Source: Pachyseris speciosa
Taxonomy: Eukaryota; Cnidaria; Anthozoa; Scleractinia; Pachyseridae
DNA length: 64,000 bases
Reading direction: 5' to 3'
Assembly (NCBI GenBank): GCA_016490735.1
Contig: JAEMWC010000613.1
Coordinates: forward strand, 217,501-281,500
Below are positions 1 to 13,213 of this stretch, in pieces. Below the pieces are notes generated by a model. The model made no database searches, was not told where the DNA came from, and was given only the letters and a program-made list of their open reading frames with translations. The translations under genes were made by a program, and so were the position numbers. Every line of letters begins with the position of its first letter. Position 1 is the first letter of the stretch.

Positions 1-930
1 TATCCATGGTGAAAATTAGTAGTCCACCTAGTCCACCTAGTAGTCTTCCTGTTTCGCCGATCTATAACTTTTTGCATAATGTGCAGGTTATGCAATAGAT
101 AACATCTGCGGACGTAAACGTGAAACGATCAGTGATCTTAACAGATCGCTTAGGGCCCGATATTTGACCCACCACAAGTATTTTCGTTTTCCCGCAGTAA
201 ATTTCCGATTAGGTTAAATCAGTGTATGATGAAACAATTAGTAAAAGGATTAGCTGACCAGCCAGCAGTCATTTTCCTTAAAATGTTGCCTTAAAATAAT
301 ATCGATAAATAAGGCTGCTTTGCTTTCATGTTTTTACCCTTCTGTCTGTAAGCTCCTTCCTCTACCCATAAATAAACCATGTTTACCTTTAATTTCAAGA
401 TGTCTTGTATTTTTCTTTCTTTTGAGGAATATTCTCTCAACATATAGGAAGAACCAGCCTGAAATGCCGTGAAAAAAAGGATGTCATTGGTTAATCATGG
501 TTCTGTAAAACAAACTGATAAGGCATATTATTGTTTGAAAAATTAATTACCGAACCAAAACTTAATCGTTTCAAAGGGTTACGTGGGGGGAAAATGCTCA
601 CTTTACGAAACCTACGTTAGCAAAATCTCATTTTATAAAGAAATATTCCAGCAAATAAAGTCAGACAATATTTCAAGAAGGTGGGCATTACTGGTACGTA
701 ATGCCCCCTCAAACCTTCCCACGATCCAGTTCTACACCTTTTTAAATTTTCTCCTTTTCTCGACCTTTCCCAACTCAAGTAAGGGTCACTGAAAGGCCAT
801 CAAGACTACCAAAGCAAAGACAATGAAAAAGAACGGGAGAAAAAGAAACAAAACAGAAAAGGGAAAGTTTTTCTGGAGGCCCTCCACTTTTCTTATATTT
901 AAATTTACAATCTGCAAACACTCCAAGTAC
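1..930. other. No gene recognised; TIPRL intron 5 sequence
   Basis: Lies downstream of TIPRL exon 5 on the gene's strand. I searched for the conserved TIPRL C-terminus and did not find it. Short frames here have no recognisable content. Confidence 0.5.
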
Positions 931-1487
931 CTTGTGATATATTCTTGTATCATTAATCCTAATTAGAACTCCATCGACTCTCAGGAAAAATCTCAGAAGT
1001 AAAAAGAAACCACCTTGCATGACTCGCTGAAACGAAAACGCATTAAATTAGTAATTAGTTAGTGAGATTATAACCCCCTGCGCCACCCTTGTAAAAGAGG
1101 TCGTGGAGGTCCCGCTCAGCTATGTTCACAGCAATCCCTATATATCACTCAGTTCTTGAAGTCTTACACTTGTGGTGCAAAGAAATGAGCCTTTGGATAT
1201 TTTAAATTGTACGCATGCTGTCAGACAAGACGTCGACCGGAACGGGATTTTCCCTCCAGTTATTAAAATGAATAAAACCCCGTGTTTGTTTTGTGAAAGA
1301 AAAATTATCTCGACGGCCAGAGTGGTAATTTTTGTTTTGAAACGCTTCGCGTAACTCGCTGCGAATCTGTTCTGACCTTTTCATATCTTGCTGTTGTGGT
1401 GCAGGGTGTTTGATCAGTTTGAGTAAGAACTTAGACCGCACAGACTCCTCAAGGTGCTCTCCCGTGACTTGATTGATGAATAAAGAC

Positions 1488-1559
<72 letters not shown>

Positions 1560-2193
1560 AAGCTTCAGAAACAAGCGCGTTGATAGAATCGCGTGTAGCG
1601 GATGTCAGTGTGTGATTTTTTTCATGTTTTCAAACCTTGCTTTGAAGTTTTTAGCTGGCCGCGGTAAGACCAGCAGAGGCAAGGCTGCATAAAGCCGCTA
1701 AACCTCCGAGCGTTGCGCCTACGACAATGCCGATTCTAGTATGAGCTGTGGTCAGGCCAGCAGACAATAAAATCGTAGACGCTGACCCAAGGCCAACTGC
1801 GGAATAAACTGCGGGGTGAAATTGGACAAAAAAAAAACATGAAGCTATAATGCTTAATGCATTAAAAAAACTTAATACTTAAAGCAACAAAAACTACTTC
1901 AACTTACAAGCTGTTTTCTAACTGTACCTTGATAATGAACAATATAATAAAAGACTAAGTTATTACCATTTTGACGTTTAGCTTTGATATTCCGTTGTCT
2001 GCTAATTCATCTTCATACAAAATAACATCCTCATAGAAATATATTTTTTCTTTGACTTTAAGCTGTTCCAAGTCTATTCTTTCATCGGTAGGTTCAACCT
2101 GAGATTAAAAATAAAGTTGAGATCAAGAGATTGAGAAAGAGCCTTAGAATAAAAGTGAAATTTTAAATGTATGAGGGCCCAGTTGTTTGAAAG

Positions 2194-2224
<31 letters not shown>

Positions 2225-5200
2225 ATTACAATCTATGGTTAAAAAGCCAAAGATAATCCTTAAAGGAGTCCTAGACTCCATATATAAACATATCACCTAT
2301 AAACTAATGTAGATACACATGAAATAGTAAATTTTAAGAATACATTAATTAAGGGAAAAAATCAAATACTTAAAAATCACTAAGAAATTTCTTAACTCTG
2401 GACTTAAAAATATTTACATTATCAGAGCAACAAATATGTAGAGGTAGTTGATTTCATATGTCAGTTATATGATGGAAAAAACTATACTTCAAGACATTGC
2501 TATGTTACGAATAAGACTAAACCAGAGTTTTCATCTTGCCTGTTGAGAATGTTTTCAAAAAAGCAAATTTTCACTTATGGCTAAGCTAAGCTCAAGTCAA
2601 AAGTTAAGAGATGAAAAACTGTTGAGAACACTAATATTGAATGACAAAATGCACACTAATCCTGGATTAGTATGTCATGCCTTAAACAACTGGATCCAGA
2701 ACTACCACCATGTATCCTGCAACCAAACTGAATCTACATGCACATGAACCCCTACATGGAGAGGCCAGACCTTTGTGAAGACAATCTGCTCATTAAAGGA
2801 ACCACTCATGAGCAAAATTGATGTTAAATTGTTTTAGTCGTTTCTCAAAATAGCTGGGACAAATGGAAATCATGTTTTACTGTTGGACGAAAAAGCTTCT
2901 CGAGGTCACTTCTTTTTGCTTTTAAATGACCTGTGCAGTGCCTTTGCTCTCTCCATCTACAGCATGTATTGTCTTGAGGTGCCCAGTGTTAATAAGCTTT
3001 CAGCTTCTACTGGGTTCCCTCGTGAACTACATCTCTGTTAGGGCCTGTTCACATGGAAGTGGGGGACCCCGGGAAGGTGAGGTAGCCTGCTTCGGTGGGG
3101 TTACCAATCTCTCCATACAACGTCTCTTTATTTCTTGATCGCGTTCACATGTGAAGTGGGTTACCTCATCGAGGCGGGTTGCCCGGTCAGCCGGGTTGGG
3201 TAACTCGCTTAGCTGGGGTGGGTTTTCTCCATGTGAATGCTGGAGGCGGGATGGGGTGATGTTCATCCGGGCAATTGTCTCTGAATTCTTTGTTAAGATA
3301 CATACTTAGCGACCACATGATAGCATTTTAAACCTCACCCCAGCTCCCCGGGGTTGCATGTGGAGGCCAACCTTTTTTTACCGCGGGTAGGTGGGGTATC
3401 TCACCTTCCCGGGGTCCCCCATTGCCATGTGAACAGACCCTTGGTTTTGTGACTACTCTATGTATCTACTGTAACGTTTTTATGTAGCCAAATAAATAAA
3501 TAAAAATAAAATAAAGGTTCTTGTTAGATTCTATGACATAACATGGCTGCTCATGATCAGTAGTCTAACACAATAAGTTTTCTGCCTCCTGACAATAGCT
3601 CCAGCGATATGATGTTATTAAATCCAAAATGCATGGTGGAACAGTTCAGTCCAAAGCAAAAAAAAGGTGGAGAAAGATATCCACTTTTTTCTATGCTGAA
3701 TGGAATTTCAATCTACAGGTTTATGTATTGCTCTTTAATTGCAAAGCATTAACTAAAAACATTTTAACATAAACTTGTTGTCAGTAAGATTGGAAGCTGA
3801 CACTTTAAAATTAATGGCTAAGAGTCCTCACAGCATCAATCAGTAAAGTGTCTTACATGTTACAGGTCTGATGAAATTTTTTCTCAGGATATTTTTTATT
3901 TAACCTAGGTCAAAACAAAATTCTTTTTGTCTCCTACCCCTCTTTTCAGTTTCAGTTTCAGTTTATTTTTGCCTCTTTTGTTATTTTAAATTACAAAATA
4001 AATATATATTAAACTACAAGAGATATTAAATAATCAATAAAAGAAAAGCATAAGGCGAGGATGCCCAATAATGATGATGAGAAGACAAAAGAATTTGATT
4101 TTGACTACACTGTACACTGTAGGTTAAATAAAAAAATAACCTGAGATCAAATTTAACCTGTAACATACCTATAAAATGAAATATGTATTTTTTCTCAATT
4201 CTGTAATGTCACACACATACTTGGAAAAGAAATCCTGAGTTCAAGACAACAAGACAAACCTGTTATGACCTTCTTACTTTTTGTTTGGTTGCTGATTACC
4301 ACTAAGCTACTGGAGACTTGTGTAAGGTAGGCCATTTAATTAGTTCCCTTTGTACATAGTTGCATTTGGGTCATAATGACCTAAATGACAGCTGCACATA
4401 CAGGAGACTAAAATTCATGGTGAGCAAAAACAATACCTTCATTTTGATTTCCTTTTTGCCTGTCAATGTACCCCTGTAATCAGTAGTGAAGGTCCAGTCA
4501 AAAGGCTTGATCACTTCTTTAATATACTCTGAATCTTGCCTGCAAAATAGTTTGTAAGTAAAATTAATAAATAAAATCATCTAGCTATATGTACCAGGGA
4601 AGCCGCTAATTTTTTAATAGTAGGTTGGGGTACGTAAAAAGTAGCTAGGGGTTTGCTGCTGTCGTATTAAAGTCAATATGCTGTTTTTCTAACAAAGTAG
4701 CTAAGATGGATTATACCCAAAATGCACAGGGAAAACCCTGGTCCTTGGCCATTAATCATTAAGGGCTGGGGGCAACAGAGTTGTGGCTGAAACTGAACTG
4801 AAACTGGGTGTTTTGTGTGAAATCCCTGGCTACTTTCGTAGAAAATAGTATAATGACTGTACAACAACAATTGGAATCCCCAGCTATTGTACATGTAATT
4901 TCTGCAAATCCCCACCAGTGGACTGCTTAAAAAATTGCTGACAATCCTGCTTAATGACAGCCCTGAGCTATGAAAAGCCTATCAATGTAGTATATTTATT
5001 TAATCTCTGAAAGCCCAGACAAATTCTGCGACTGACAATATTGCATTCATTTGGTAGTCTGACAGTGAATTTACAGTTACCTTTTGCTCTGCCACTCTTC
5101 TGCAACAGCAACTTTCATGAGGTCATGCTTGTTGTTGACCAGTTTAAGTGCATCCAGTGCATTAAATTGAATTCCAAAACCTGCAGCATGATCAATCTGT

Positions 5201-5852
5201 AGAACATTGTCACCAAACACCATTTCAGGAAGAGAGGGAATGTCCAGCTCAGCTGAGATCCTGTTATAGAAACAAAATCAAATTTATTACCCTCGTCAGC
5301 TAAAGTGGATTAAAATAGCCCAATAAAAAAAAATCAAAATTTGAAGCCAATTTGTGTAACTGCTGCCAAGTTCAGAAAATGTGTGAAAGCAAATCATGAT
5401 CACTTTTAATTTGATGACTTGCTTCTCATTGGTTGACAAAGTGGCGCACATTTTGAATAGATCATTCACACAGACAGTTACCTAATGATCAGCTACAGAG
5501 TCCACCAGCTTGAAAAATGGATATCTAATCATGGCATTGTTTTATAATTTGGAACTGGACACCTATTTAATCATCCATGGCCAATCAGCTTTTTCTTATG
5601 ATATTGATCAATCATTCAAGTTTATGGCACCTGCAGATCCAAGATTAATTTACAAAACAAACAAATAAAACAGCCGCATTAAAGCCTTAATAATTAGAGG
5701 TACAAGTCCTTTCTCGGGGACAGTGTAAGCAACTTTTGGCATCGCAATATTCAGCTGTCAACTCACCTGTCTATATCTTCTGCTTTAAGAATAGCTCCTT
5801 TAGAGGTTATTATTTTCCAAGGACCAAAGCTAAAAGTATTAGTCTTTTTCAT
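931..5852 (-). CDS. TIPRL: TIPRL/TIP41-like protein, 3' part outside window
   Basis: Exons read on the minus strand: 5767-5852, 5081-5260, 4437-4539, 1967-2098 and 931-1026, all with GT donors, AG acceptors and matching phases. They give 199 residues. The order matches human TIPRL (about 272 aa as I recall): an early SFGPWK segment, [63 protein letters not shown] and [17 protein letters not shown]. The first ATG is preceded in frame by a stop codon, which fixes the start. TIP41-family proteins bind PP2A-type phosphatase catalytic subunits and dampen their activity (family knowledge). About 70 C-terminal residues are missing; I could not find them in bases 1-930, so the last exon is probably beyond the left edge. 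The gene is head-to-head with the aminotransferase gene. Confidence 0.9.
1490..1557. repeat. (ATT)n microsatellite
   Basis: Uninterrupted ATT triplets for about 68 bp in TIPRL intron 4. Confidence 0.95.
1650..1828 (-). other. Unexplained hydrophobic Ala/Gly-rich frame in TIPRL intron 4
   Basis: The minus strand, after a T-rich tract and possible CAG acceptors near 1808-1816, reads [20 protein letters not shown], later [20 protein letters not shown], and ends AGLTAAS before a TAA stop. It looks like two short membrane segments. It could be a terminal exon of a nested or alternative gene, or a pseudogene. No start codon or partner exon was found. Confidence 0.3.
2197..2227. repeat. (TTTA)n microsatellite
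   Basis: About seven perfect TTTA units in TIPRL intron 3. Confidence 0.9.
3041..3440. mobile_element. MITE, PIF/Harbinger-like, 400 bp
   Basis: Inverted ends GGGCCTGTTCACATGGAAGT and the complement of GGGTCTGTTCACATGG, with GGGGGACCCCGGGAAGGTGAG just inside. Flanks TTA (left) and TTG (right), close to the TWA duplication of PIF/Harbinger. In intron 3 of TIPRL. Confidence 0.8.
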
Positions 5853-6076
5853 GCTCGTTTCTTTCAACCAATTCAATGAATTTTTACCGTAAACCTATGT
5901 ATATATAAACTCAGAGACTGTTTTATATATCACTTCCATTTCACTCCCATGTCCTTCAAAACTTGCTTGAGCCACTTGAGCCTGTCCAGCAACACACAGC
6001 GGAGTCCAAATAAAAGATGCGTGTGCAAGCACTTTTGGTATACTCCGCTGGCCACAGAGGGCGTTGAATTTCCAAG
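5853..6076. promoter_or_regulatory. Shared bidirectional promoter interval (TIPRL / aminotransferase)
   Basis: About 224 bp separate the two divergent start codons. No other coding sequence is seen here, so both 5' UTRs and promoters must lie in it unless there are unseen upstream exons. The aminotransferase start sits in CAAGATGGCGGA, which resembles the YY1 motif often found over animal translation starts. No TATA box was clearly placed. Confidence 0.55.
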
Positions 6077-9000
6077 ATGGCGGACGATGCGGTGGAAAAT
6101 TTGTGCAAGAATCTCGACAAAACGGCGATTAAAAAGCCTCGATATCAGGGTGTTATGGCTTTTAAAACCGTTGAAAATTTCGTCAGCTCATCCGACGAAG
6201 ACTACGTGCCGCCAAAGTTTCCTTTTGAACTTCCTTCATTTGATAGATCACTGACGTTTGGCTTGGAAATGCGAAAACACTTTCTTCTCGATCTAAACAA
6301 TTGGACTTTTCTAAATCACGGAGCTTTCGGTTGCGTCCTTAAAGATGCACTGGAGACAGCGTACAAGTGGCAGTGTTACATAGAGAGGCAGCCGGTGCGA
6401 TTTATAGACAGAGAAATGCTGCCACTGTTAGCTCACGTCAACAGGAGACTGGCAAAATTTGTGGGCTCGGATCCCAGCGATATTGTTCTCTTACCTAATG
6501 CTACTGCTGCGATCAACACCGTGATAAAGTCGATAGACTGGCGTCCAGGAGATACCGTGTACTTTTTGAACACTTGCTATTATACTGTGAAGAAATTATT
6601 CAGGCACCTAAGTAGTGAATATGGTAAGCGAACATGGTATTATGCACATGTCATCAGCTTCCCCGTGGGGTCAACCCTCAGCTAACTAGGAGTTTGTAGA
6701 ATCAGTCAAGCAAACTTTGAGTAATTTCCCTGGGAGAGGGGGGGGGGGGGGGAATCTTGTAAGTTAAAGTTCCCTGGGTGAGGTGTCTCAGCAGAAAATT
6801 CCCCTGCCATCCTGCCTGCTATTTGTGAATTCAGCAACTGAGGCTTTTGCAGAGATGGGTTGGTAGTCCATTGCTCAGACTCCACCCAACCCACAGATTT
6901 GTAGTACAACTGGCCACAACACTGAGAACCATGTTCACTGCTCTTTGTGACTTGTTTGCCTTCAAATTGAAGGTGCAGGGTTGAAGGAGACAAAGCTAAC
7001 AGCTTAATGTCACTGCCCAATGATCTGATGGCAACTGTTAAGCACACAATTTTGTGCGTGTGCATGTCTTTCTCCTGCCCCACAATCCATCGCCGAGATT
7101 TGAGACTACTTGCAGTCTAAGTACTTATAATTAGTCATCAATAACTTTCAATGGTTTTTTTTCAGGTGTAATTTTGAAAGAAATTACTATCACCTTTCCT
7201 GCAAGCAATGATGAAATTCTCGAAAGGATAAGGGATACCCTGGAAGAAGGTACAAGACTGGCATTGTTGGGTCATATTCCCAGTAACTATCCTGTAGTAA
7301 TGCCGGTGGAAAAGATGGTAAACCTGTGCCGCAGTAAGGGTGTCCCAGTTTTGATTGATGGTGCACATGCTTTAGGGAGCTTACCTTTAAATCTGACAGC
7401 TCTCCAGGCTGATTATTATGTGGCAAATGCCCACAAGTGGCTTGCTTGCCCCAAGGTATGGCTTTAGCAGAGAGGTAAATCTGTTACTCCAACAACGACT
7501 GAAAAAAACTGCACTCTTAGCTTCTGGTGTCGTGGTATATTCTTTGTGCAGAACCAGTATGTGTTCAGAAATATTTACCACAGTTGCTGCGCTAATCTGC
7601 TGCTATTGTCAACATCAGTACACAACGTACAGTATAGTGTATCATTTTACGGGGGATTGATTGAGTTCGTTCGATTTACAACCACATGTATCAGCTGCTG
7701 ACCTAGGTTAAAAAAACAAGTCACCCTGAAAAAGCAAGCTACATGTACCTGCAACACATACAGGCACACTGTACATAACTGTACCTCTTTATCTATTTAG
7801 TGCCTTGGTCCTGCCAAATTTCACTTATGGCCTGTCTGCCTATGGTGCCGTAGACTCAGATCTTATGGTCATACAAAATTTCCTAGATAGATGTTTTAAA
7901 AGGAAATATACATCTAAGAGAATTGACATTCGAGATCTTTTAGAAAAGGCAGATTGGAAGCTTTTTAAACTACATGTAGGTTCGGCTGACCCCAACTGCC
8001 CGCTCAGTAATATCATTCCAAAGAAGAAACAAACAATTAAGTATCATTTTAGGAACAGAACAGCACATCACCCGCAAATAAATTCTGATAGATTTAAGAA
8101 TGTATTTGTGAATAGGCTTATTTTTAAATATGATCTTTAGTTGTTGTTGTGTTTTTTAATATTTTAGACTTACATTTGTAAATGAAGGCTCAGTGGAAGA
8201 AGGGCATAAGTGACGATTTTGGCCGTTTTGCTGATGTCGTCCAAATGAGCTGAATTTTTGCATGTGGCCTTTGATACAATTTTTATTTGAAGGGCTCGGA
8301 GCATAACCATCCTATGTCGAATTTTGAGTCGTTTTTCGATTTTGCTTGGATTTGTCTGAATTTCTGCATGTGAACTACAATTCGATGGAAACACATTGTA
8401 TGGTATTTTTTTGACTGATTCATCCAGAATCCAGAAATGCATTTTTTCTTACGTACACCAAGAAACCAACCTTCCATGGGAGTGGTTTGCAAGTTGCATT
8501 ACATCTTCTTAGTAAGAAAAAATGCATTTCTGGATTCTGGATGAATCAGTCAAAAAAATACCATACAATGTGTTTCCATCGAATTGTAGTTCACATGCAG
8601 AAATTCAGACAAATCCAAGCAAAATCGAAAAACAACCCAAAATTCGACATAGGATGGTTATGCACCGACGCCTTCAATTGAAGTGAAGCTCATTTGTATG
8701 CGTACTGTATTAATATTCATACGTGAATTATGTGAACATTTGTGAGGAGTACAACTAAAACTGGACGTGAAATGATTGACGGGTAGAAAGGATTGTTTGA
8801 TAGTGTGACGTAGACTATAAATTTGGCGGTTAAAACATCGATTAAGCTCATCGCATACGAAACTTACGTGAGTGCTGGAGCTGCGGATCGCTACGTATTA
8901 ACTGCATTATCGGTTTGCCTTCCCGCTTGGTGATCGAAAGACGTCATGAAAAGTCTGGAGATCCGCAAGTTCTTAACGCTTCTGAAAGAATCCAGTTAGC

Positions 9001-12000
9001 GTTTTCTCTGTGCTTACCAAATCACGATGAGATATTAGCGTTTTGGGGTACAGAGTAGAAGCCAGGCGGAAAAAGTCTGAAAACAACTCTCGCCTCAAAA
9101 GTGGCGCGTCGTTGCTAGTCTTGTTCCATTTCTGAAAGGTTGCGGTGCTAAAAGCTGGGAAAGCGAGAGTGGTTTTTGGACTTTAGGCGAAAAGTGTATG
9201 TTTGAAGAGCTGTTGTTCTTCGCACTTGGAGCAGACAATGATCCCAGAATTCATTGCGGTCAAACAGGGCGCTGTCTGAAGTCAAAACCTCTCGCGGAGG
9301 GGCGGTGGGTTGGGGCAGATTATTACTTGTTTTCAGTAAAAACTCTACCTTATAAAATAACTTTGAAAACTGTCTAGCTGCTGCACCGAGGTTTCCATTG
9401 TTCATTAATTTTGAAGAGCGCATTTTTTGAAACCAATCGTGACATGAAATCGCAGCTTGCTTTTACTGTTAGCCGTGGAATAGTTAGTCGCGAGTCGAAC
9501 TTCGGAAACGCTACCGAAAATTCATTCGGCTCGAAGTGAAGTCTGCCCGTTTTCGATGAGTATCTTGAACACAATCCATGGAAAAGAGTTGCATTGGCGC
9601 GCACGGCAAACATTCAAAGCAATATTAAGCGGTACTCCTCGCGATTCGTCTGTGTGAATCAGATGTACGTAAACAACGGATTATAACGTGAACGATCGCC
9701 GCAGTTAGGAACACAACTTAAGCAGTAGTGAAACCAAAAAAAAAAACAAACAAACAAAAACAAAACAAAACAAAACGAAAAAAAAAAAAAAACCGCTTGT
9801 ACGGGATTCGAACCAACAACGTCTGCGAAACCGGTGAATTGCCGTAACATCCGCGCTTGTTGGTTCGTGATATATCCGTGACTGATGAACAAGTGAGAAT
9901 GAATATTTGGTAAACACGCTGCCGAATTTTAACACAGAAATCACTTTTGCGTTGATCGCCTCGGTTTTTTGCTTCTATGGAGGCTAATAAACTACAGCAA
10001 AAAGTATTCTCACACGAGATAAACATTTGTGCGCGACTACAGTCATTGTGATGAGACAATCCATCACGCGTGATAAAGGGATTGAATTTCATGCAAATTT
10101 TTTTACGTTTTGGAGCCAAGTTAATTTCACAAAAGAGTTAAGTATTTCTGTCAAATTCTTTCACTGTCGTCATTTACGTTAATTTTAATAAGATTTTCAT
10201 TCCATTGTTTTCCACTTGACGATGAAAATGAATCCATCAAAAACGTTTCAACTGACGAAACCACGCGCAAGTTTTAATTTACTACGCAACACAACGTTCT
10301 GAGTAAACGAAACATGACGGAAAACAGCGTACTCTTAGGACTCTTAATTTTTGCGCTAGGACATCTGATTAACTCAAATTTTTGCTGTAGGTCACCAATA
10401 GGAGTTGTCTTGGCAAAAAGTTTCTTCAAGTCAAAACAGCCGTCTTTAATATTTTGTGATTTTTCAGCCGTCGGCAAGCTTTTTGCGCACTGATTTAGAA
10501 TCAACCGAGGTTTTTGTACGCTGGATTTAAGATGTACGCTGTATTTAAGACAAACAACCGACTTTAGCGCTGTGTTATATCGGCCAAAGCCTTTCCGAAA
10601 GAACTTAGAGTCAACCAAGGCAACTAGGCGCTGTTTTCGACTCGGACGAACCCTTAAGTCAAGCTGATTCGGACTAAAACAACCGCGCCTTAACGCTAGC
10701 GTTGACGTTAACATCAACACTAACCCTAACCATGTCCCTAACCATGTCCCTAACCCTATCCCTAGCCCTAGCCGACGCTCTAGCCCTAATGTTAAGTCCA
10801 ACCTAAACCCAACAATAACCCTGAATCTCTTCGGAGTGAGTGCTGTTTTCAGGTCGGACAAAATCTTTGCGCGCTGACCTGAGATTAACCAAGGCTGCTG
10901 TGTGCTGTTTTTTTTAAGTCAACCACGAATATTGTGCACTGTCTTCGTGCCAAGCGAGCTTGTCGAGTGTTATGATTAAGCAAAAACGACGCATTGCGCA
11001 TTACGTCTAACTGAACAGAAACGTTCTGTGTTCTCTTAAATCGGTTACGAGCATTTGGCGCTTAGTCTTTCACGCAAAGAATACCCTTGGGCATTGTTAA
11101 TTAGCATACTCCACCAGAGATATGAAGGGCTCGGAGCATAACCATCCTATGTCGAATTTTGAGTCGTTTTTCGATTTTGCTTGGATTTGTCTGAATTTCT
11201 GCATGTGAACTACAATTCGATGGAAACACATTGTATGGTATTTTTTTGACTGATTCATCCAGAATCCAGAAATGCATTTTTTCTTACGTACACCAAGAAA
11301 CCAACCTTCCATGGGAGTGGTTTGCAAGTTGCATTACATCTTCTTAGTAAGAAAAAATGCATTTCTGGATTCTGGATGAATCAGTCAAAAAAATACCATA
11401 CAATGTGTTTCCATCGAATTGTAGTTCACATGCAGAAATTCAGACAAATCCAAGCAAAATCGAAAAAACAACCCAAAATTCGACATAGGATGGTTATGCA
11501 CCGACGCCTTCATTTAGAAAAACAATGCCCTATATTTTTTTTTGCTCTTTTGCGCTCAGTTTTCAAGAAAACACAGACCAAAATACGCATTCAATGCGTC
11601 ACTTAGCACAGTCCTCCACCAAGTCCTTCATTTGAAAACTAAGTGCCAAATGCTCATAACTGACTTAAGACAACACAGAACGTCACTGCTCAATAAGACA
11701 TAATGTGCCATATGGCTTTTTGCTCATAAAAAGCACATAAGATGCCCAACTGACTCTGACTTGGAAATATGCCGGGTCTACTTTTTTCTTGAATGCAGCA
11801 CTTACTACAGGTGTTACTACCCGTATTTTGCTTAATCATAGCACTCAACAAGCTTGCTTGGCTCAAAAACAACACTCTTGGTTGACTTAAAACAGCACAC
11901 AGAAGCCTTGGTTAACATTAAGTCAGCGCGCAAAGAGTTTGTCTGACTGAATGTTAATTAACTTAGACTTAATGGCGTTATTTGCAAATTGTGAAATTGA

Positions 12001-13181
12001 ATCGTTAATGTTCTGTCATGCGTCACACAACAAAATGTTAAAATATCTTGCATGAAAATACATTTTGCTGTTTCTCTCGTGTGAAAATGCTTTTTGCTGA
12101 TGTTTACAAGCCTTCACAGAAGCAAAATAACCAAGGTCATCGCGGCAAAGTGATTTATGTGTTGATATTCGCCAGCATGTTTTAACCGGTTTACATAACA
12201 CCACACAATAACGAATGCATTTTTGCTTTCAATATTTGCCACATGCATCAACTTTTCCTTGCATTTCAGGACACTCATCGAAAATGGACGGACTTTTCAT
12301 CTTGCTGGTTTCCCTGTCTTAAATGATTTCTCTGTAATGTTTCCGAAGTGAAAATAATCTACCGTATGTGTAGTCCGAGCAGATTTAATCCCATCATGTC
12401 ACCCATGGGAACTTTTCACTGTGACAATGCCCTCTGCCCTCCAAACATCGGAGATTTTCATCCTAAAGTCCAAAAACACCTCTCGTTTTCCCAACTTTAA
12501 GCACGGCAACCTTTGACAGACTGGCCAAGACTAGCAACAGAGCGCTGCTTTTTAGACGAGAGTTGCTTGCAGACTTTTTATCGCCTTGTCCCATAATCTG
12601 TACTCCAAAACAGAGGGATTTCATGATTTGGAAAGCACAGAGAAAACTTCTTTGGATTCTTGCAGAGAAGTTAGTGGCTTGCAGGTAATTCAAGACTTCA
12701 TGATGTCTTTCTACCACCAGGCGAGCAGGCAGACACTTGGGCATAATGCGATTAAATGGAACTCAGTACCGATCGAGCTGACCTCAACCACATAAGTTTC
12801 ATATCACTGAATCGATGTTTTAACCGCCAAACTTATAGTCTACATCACACTATCAAACAATAAGTCCCTGTCAATCATTTCATGTCCAGTTTCAGTAATC
12901 CAATCAGGAGAACTGTGCTAAGTGACTCATTGAATGTATATTTTGGCCCATGTTTTCTTGAAAACTGAGCACAAAAAAGCGAAAAAAATACAGGGCCATG
13001 TTTTTCTAATGTATCAAAGGCCACATGCAAAAATTCAGCTCATTTGGACGACATCAGCAAAATGGCCAAAATCGTCACTCACGCCCTTCTTCCACTGAGC
13101 CCTTCAAATTAATGTAACTTAAGATAAGTCTTATAACTTGGGAGGAATAAAGATTATTATTATCTATTTTTTTGTCTGCAG

Positions 13182-13213
<32 letters not shown>

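Larger units (their letters stand above)
8183..13106. mobile_element. Giant palindromic (foldback) element, about 4.9 kb
   Basis: The termini are inverted: TGAAGGCTCAGTGGAAGAAG at left, its complement at right, with about 95 bp of strong similarity. Further inverted pairs run inward: 8750-8860 with 12810-12905; 8870-9200 with 12440-12800; 9430-9620 with 12220-12320; 9920-10020 with 12040-12200; 10860-11000 with 11800-11960; and 11030-11095 with 11615-11700. The pairing converges near 11.32 kb, the middle of a 390-bp palindromic repeat. The arms are diverged and of unequal length (extra DNA in the left arm, including 10.1-10.85 kb). No long coding frame is seen. It fills intron 2 of the aminotransferase gene. 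Confidence 0.75.

Noticed and set aside
8283..8681. Matching short frames MQTTPMEGWFLGV... and MQVALHLLSKKKC... on opposite strands, repeated at 11.1-11.6 kb
   Set aside because: They mirror each other because the DNA is palindromic; there is no codon-level constraint or known domain.
9785..9860. Minus-strand tRNA-like segment with a B-box-like GGTTCGAATCC followed by a T run
   Set aside because: The acceptor 5' strand, a proper T stem and a normal A box could not be found. At most a decayed tRNA pseudogene or SINE piece inside the giant palindrome.
10720..10800. Interstitial telomere
   Set aside because: CCCTAA-like units are irregular (CCATGT, CCTAGC, GACGCT insertions) and lie inside the palindromic element.
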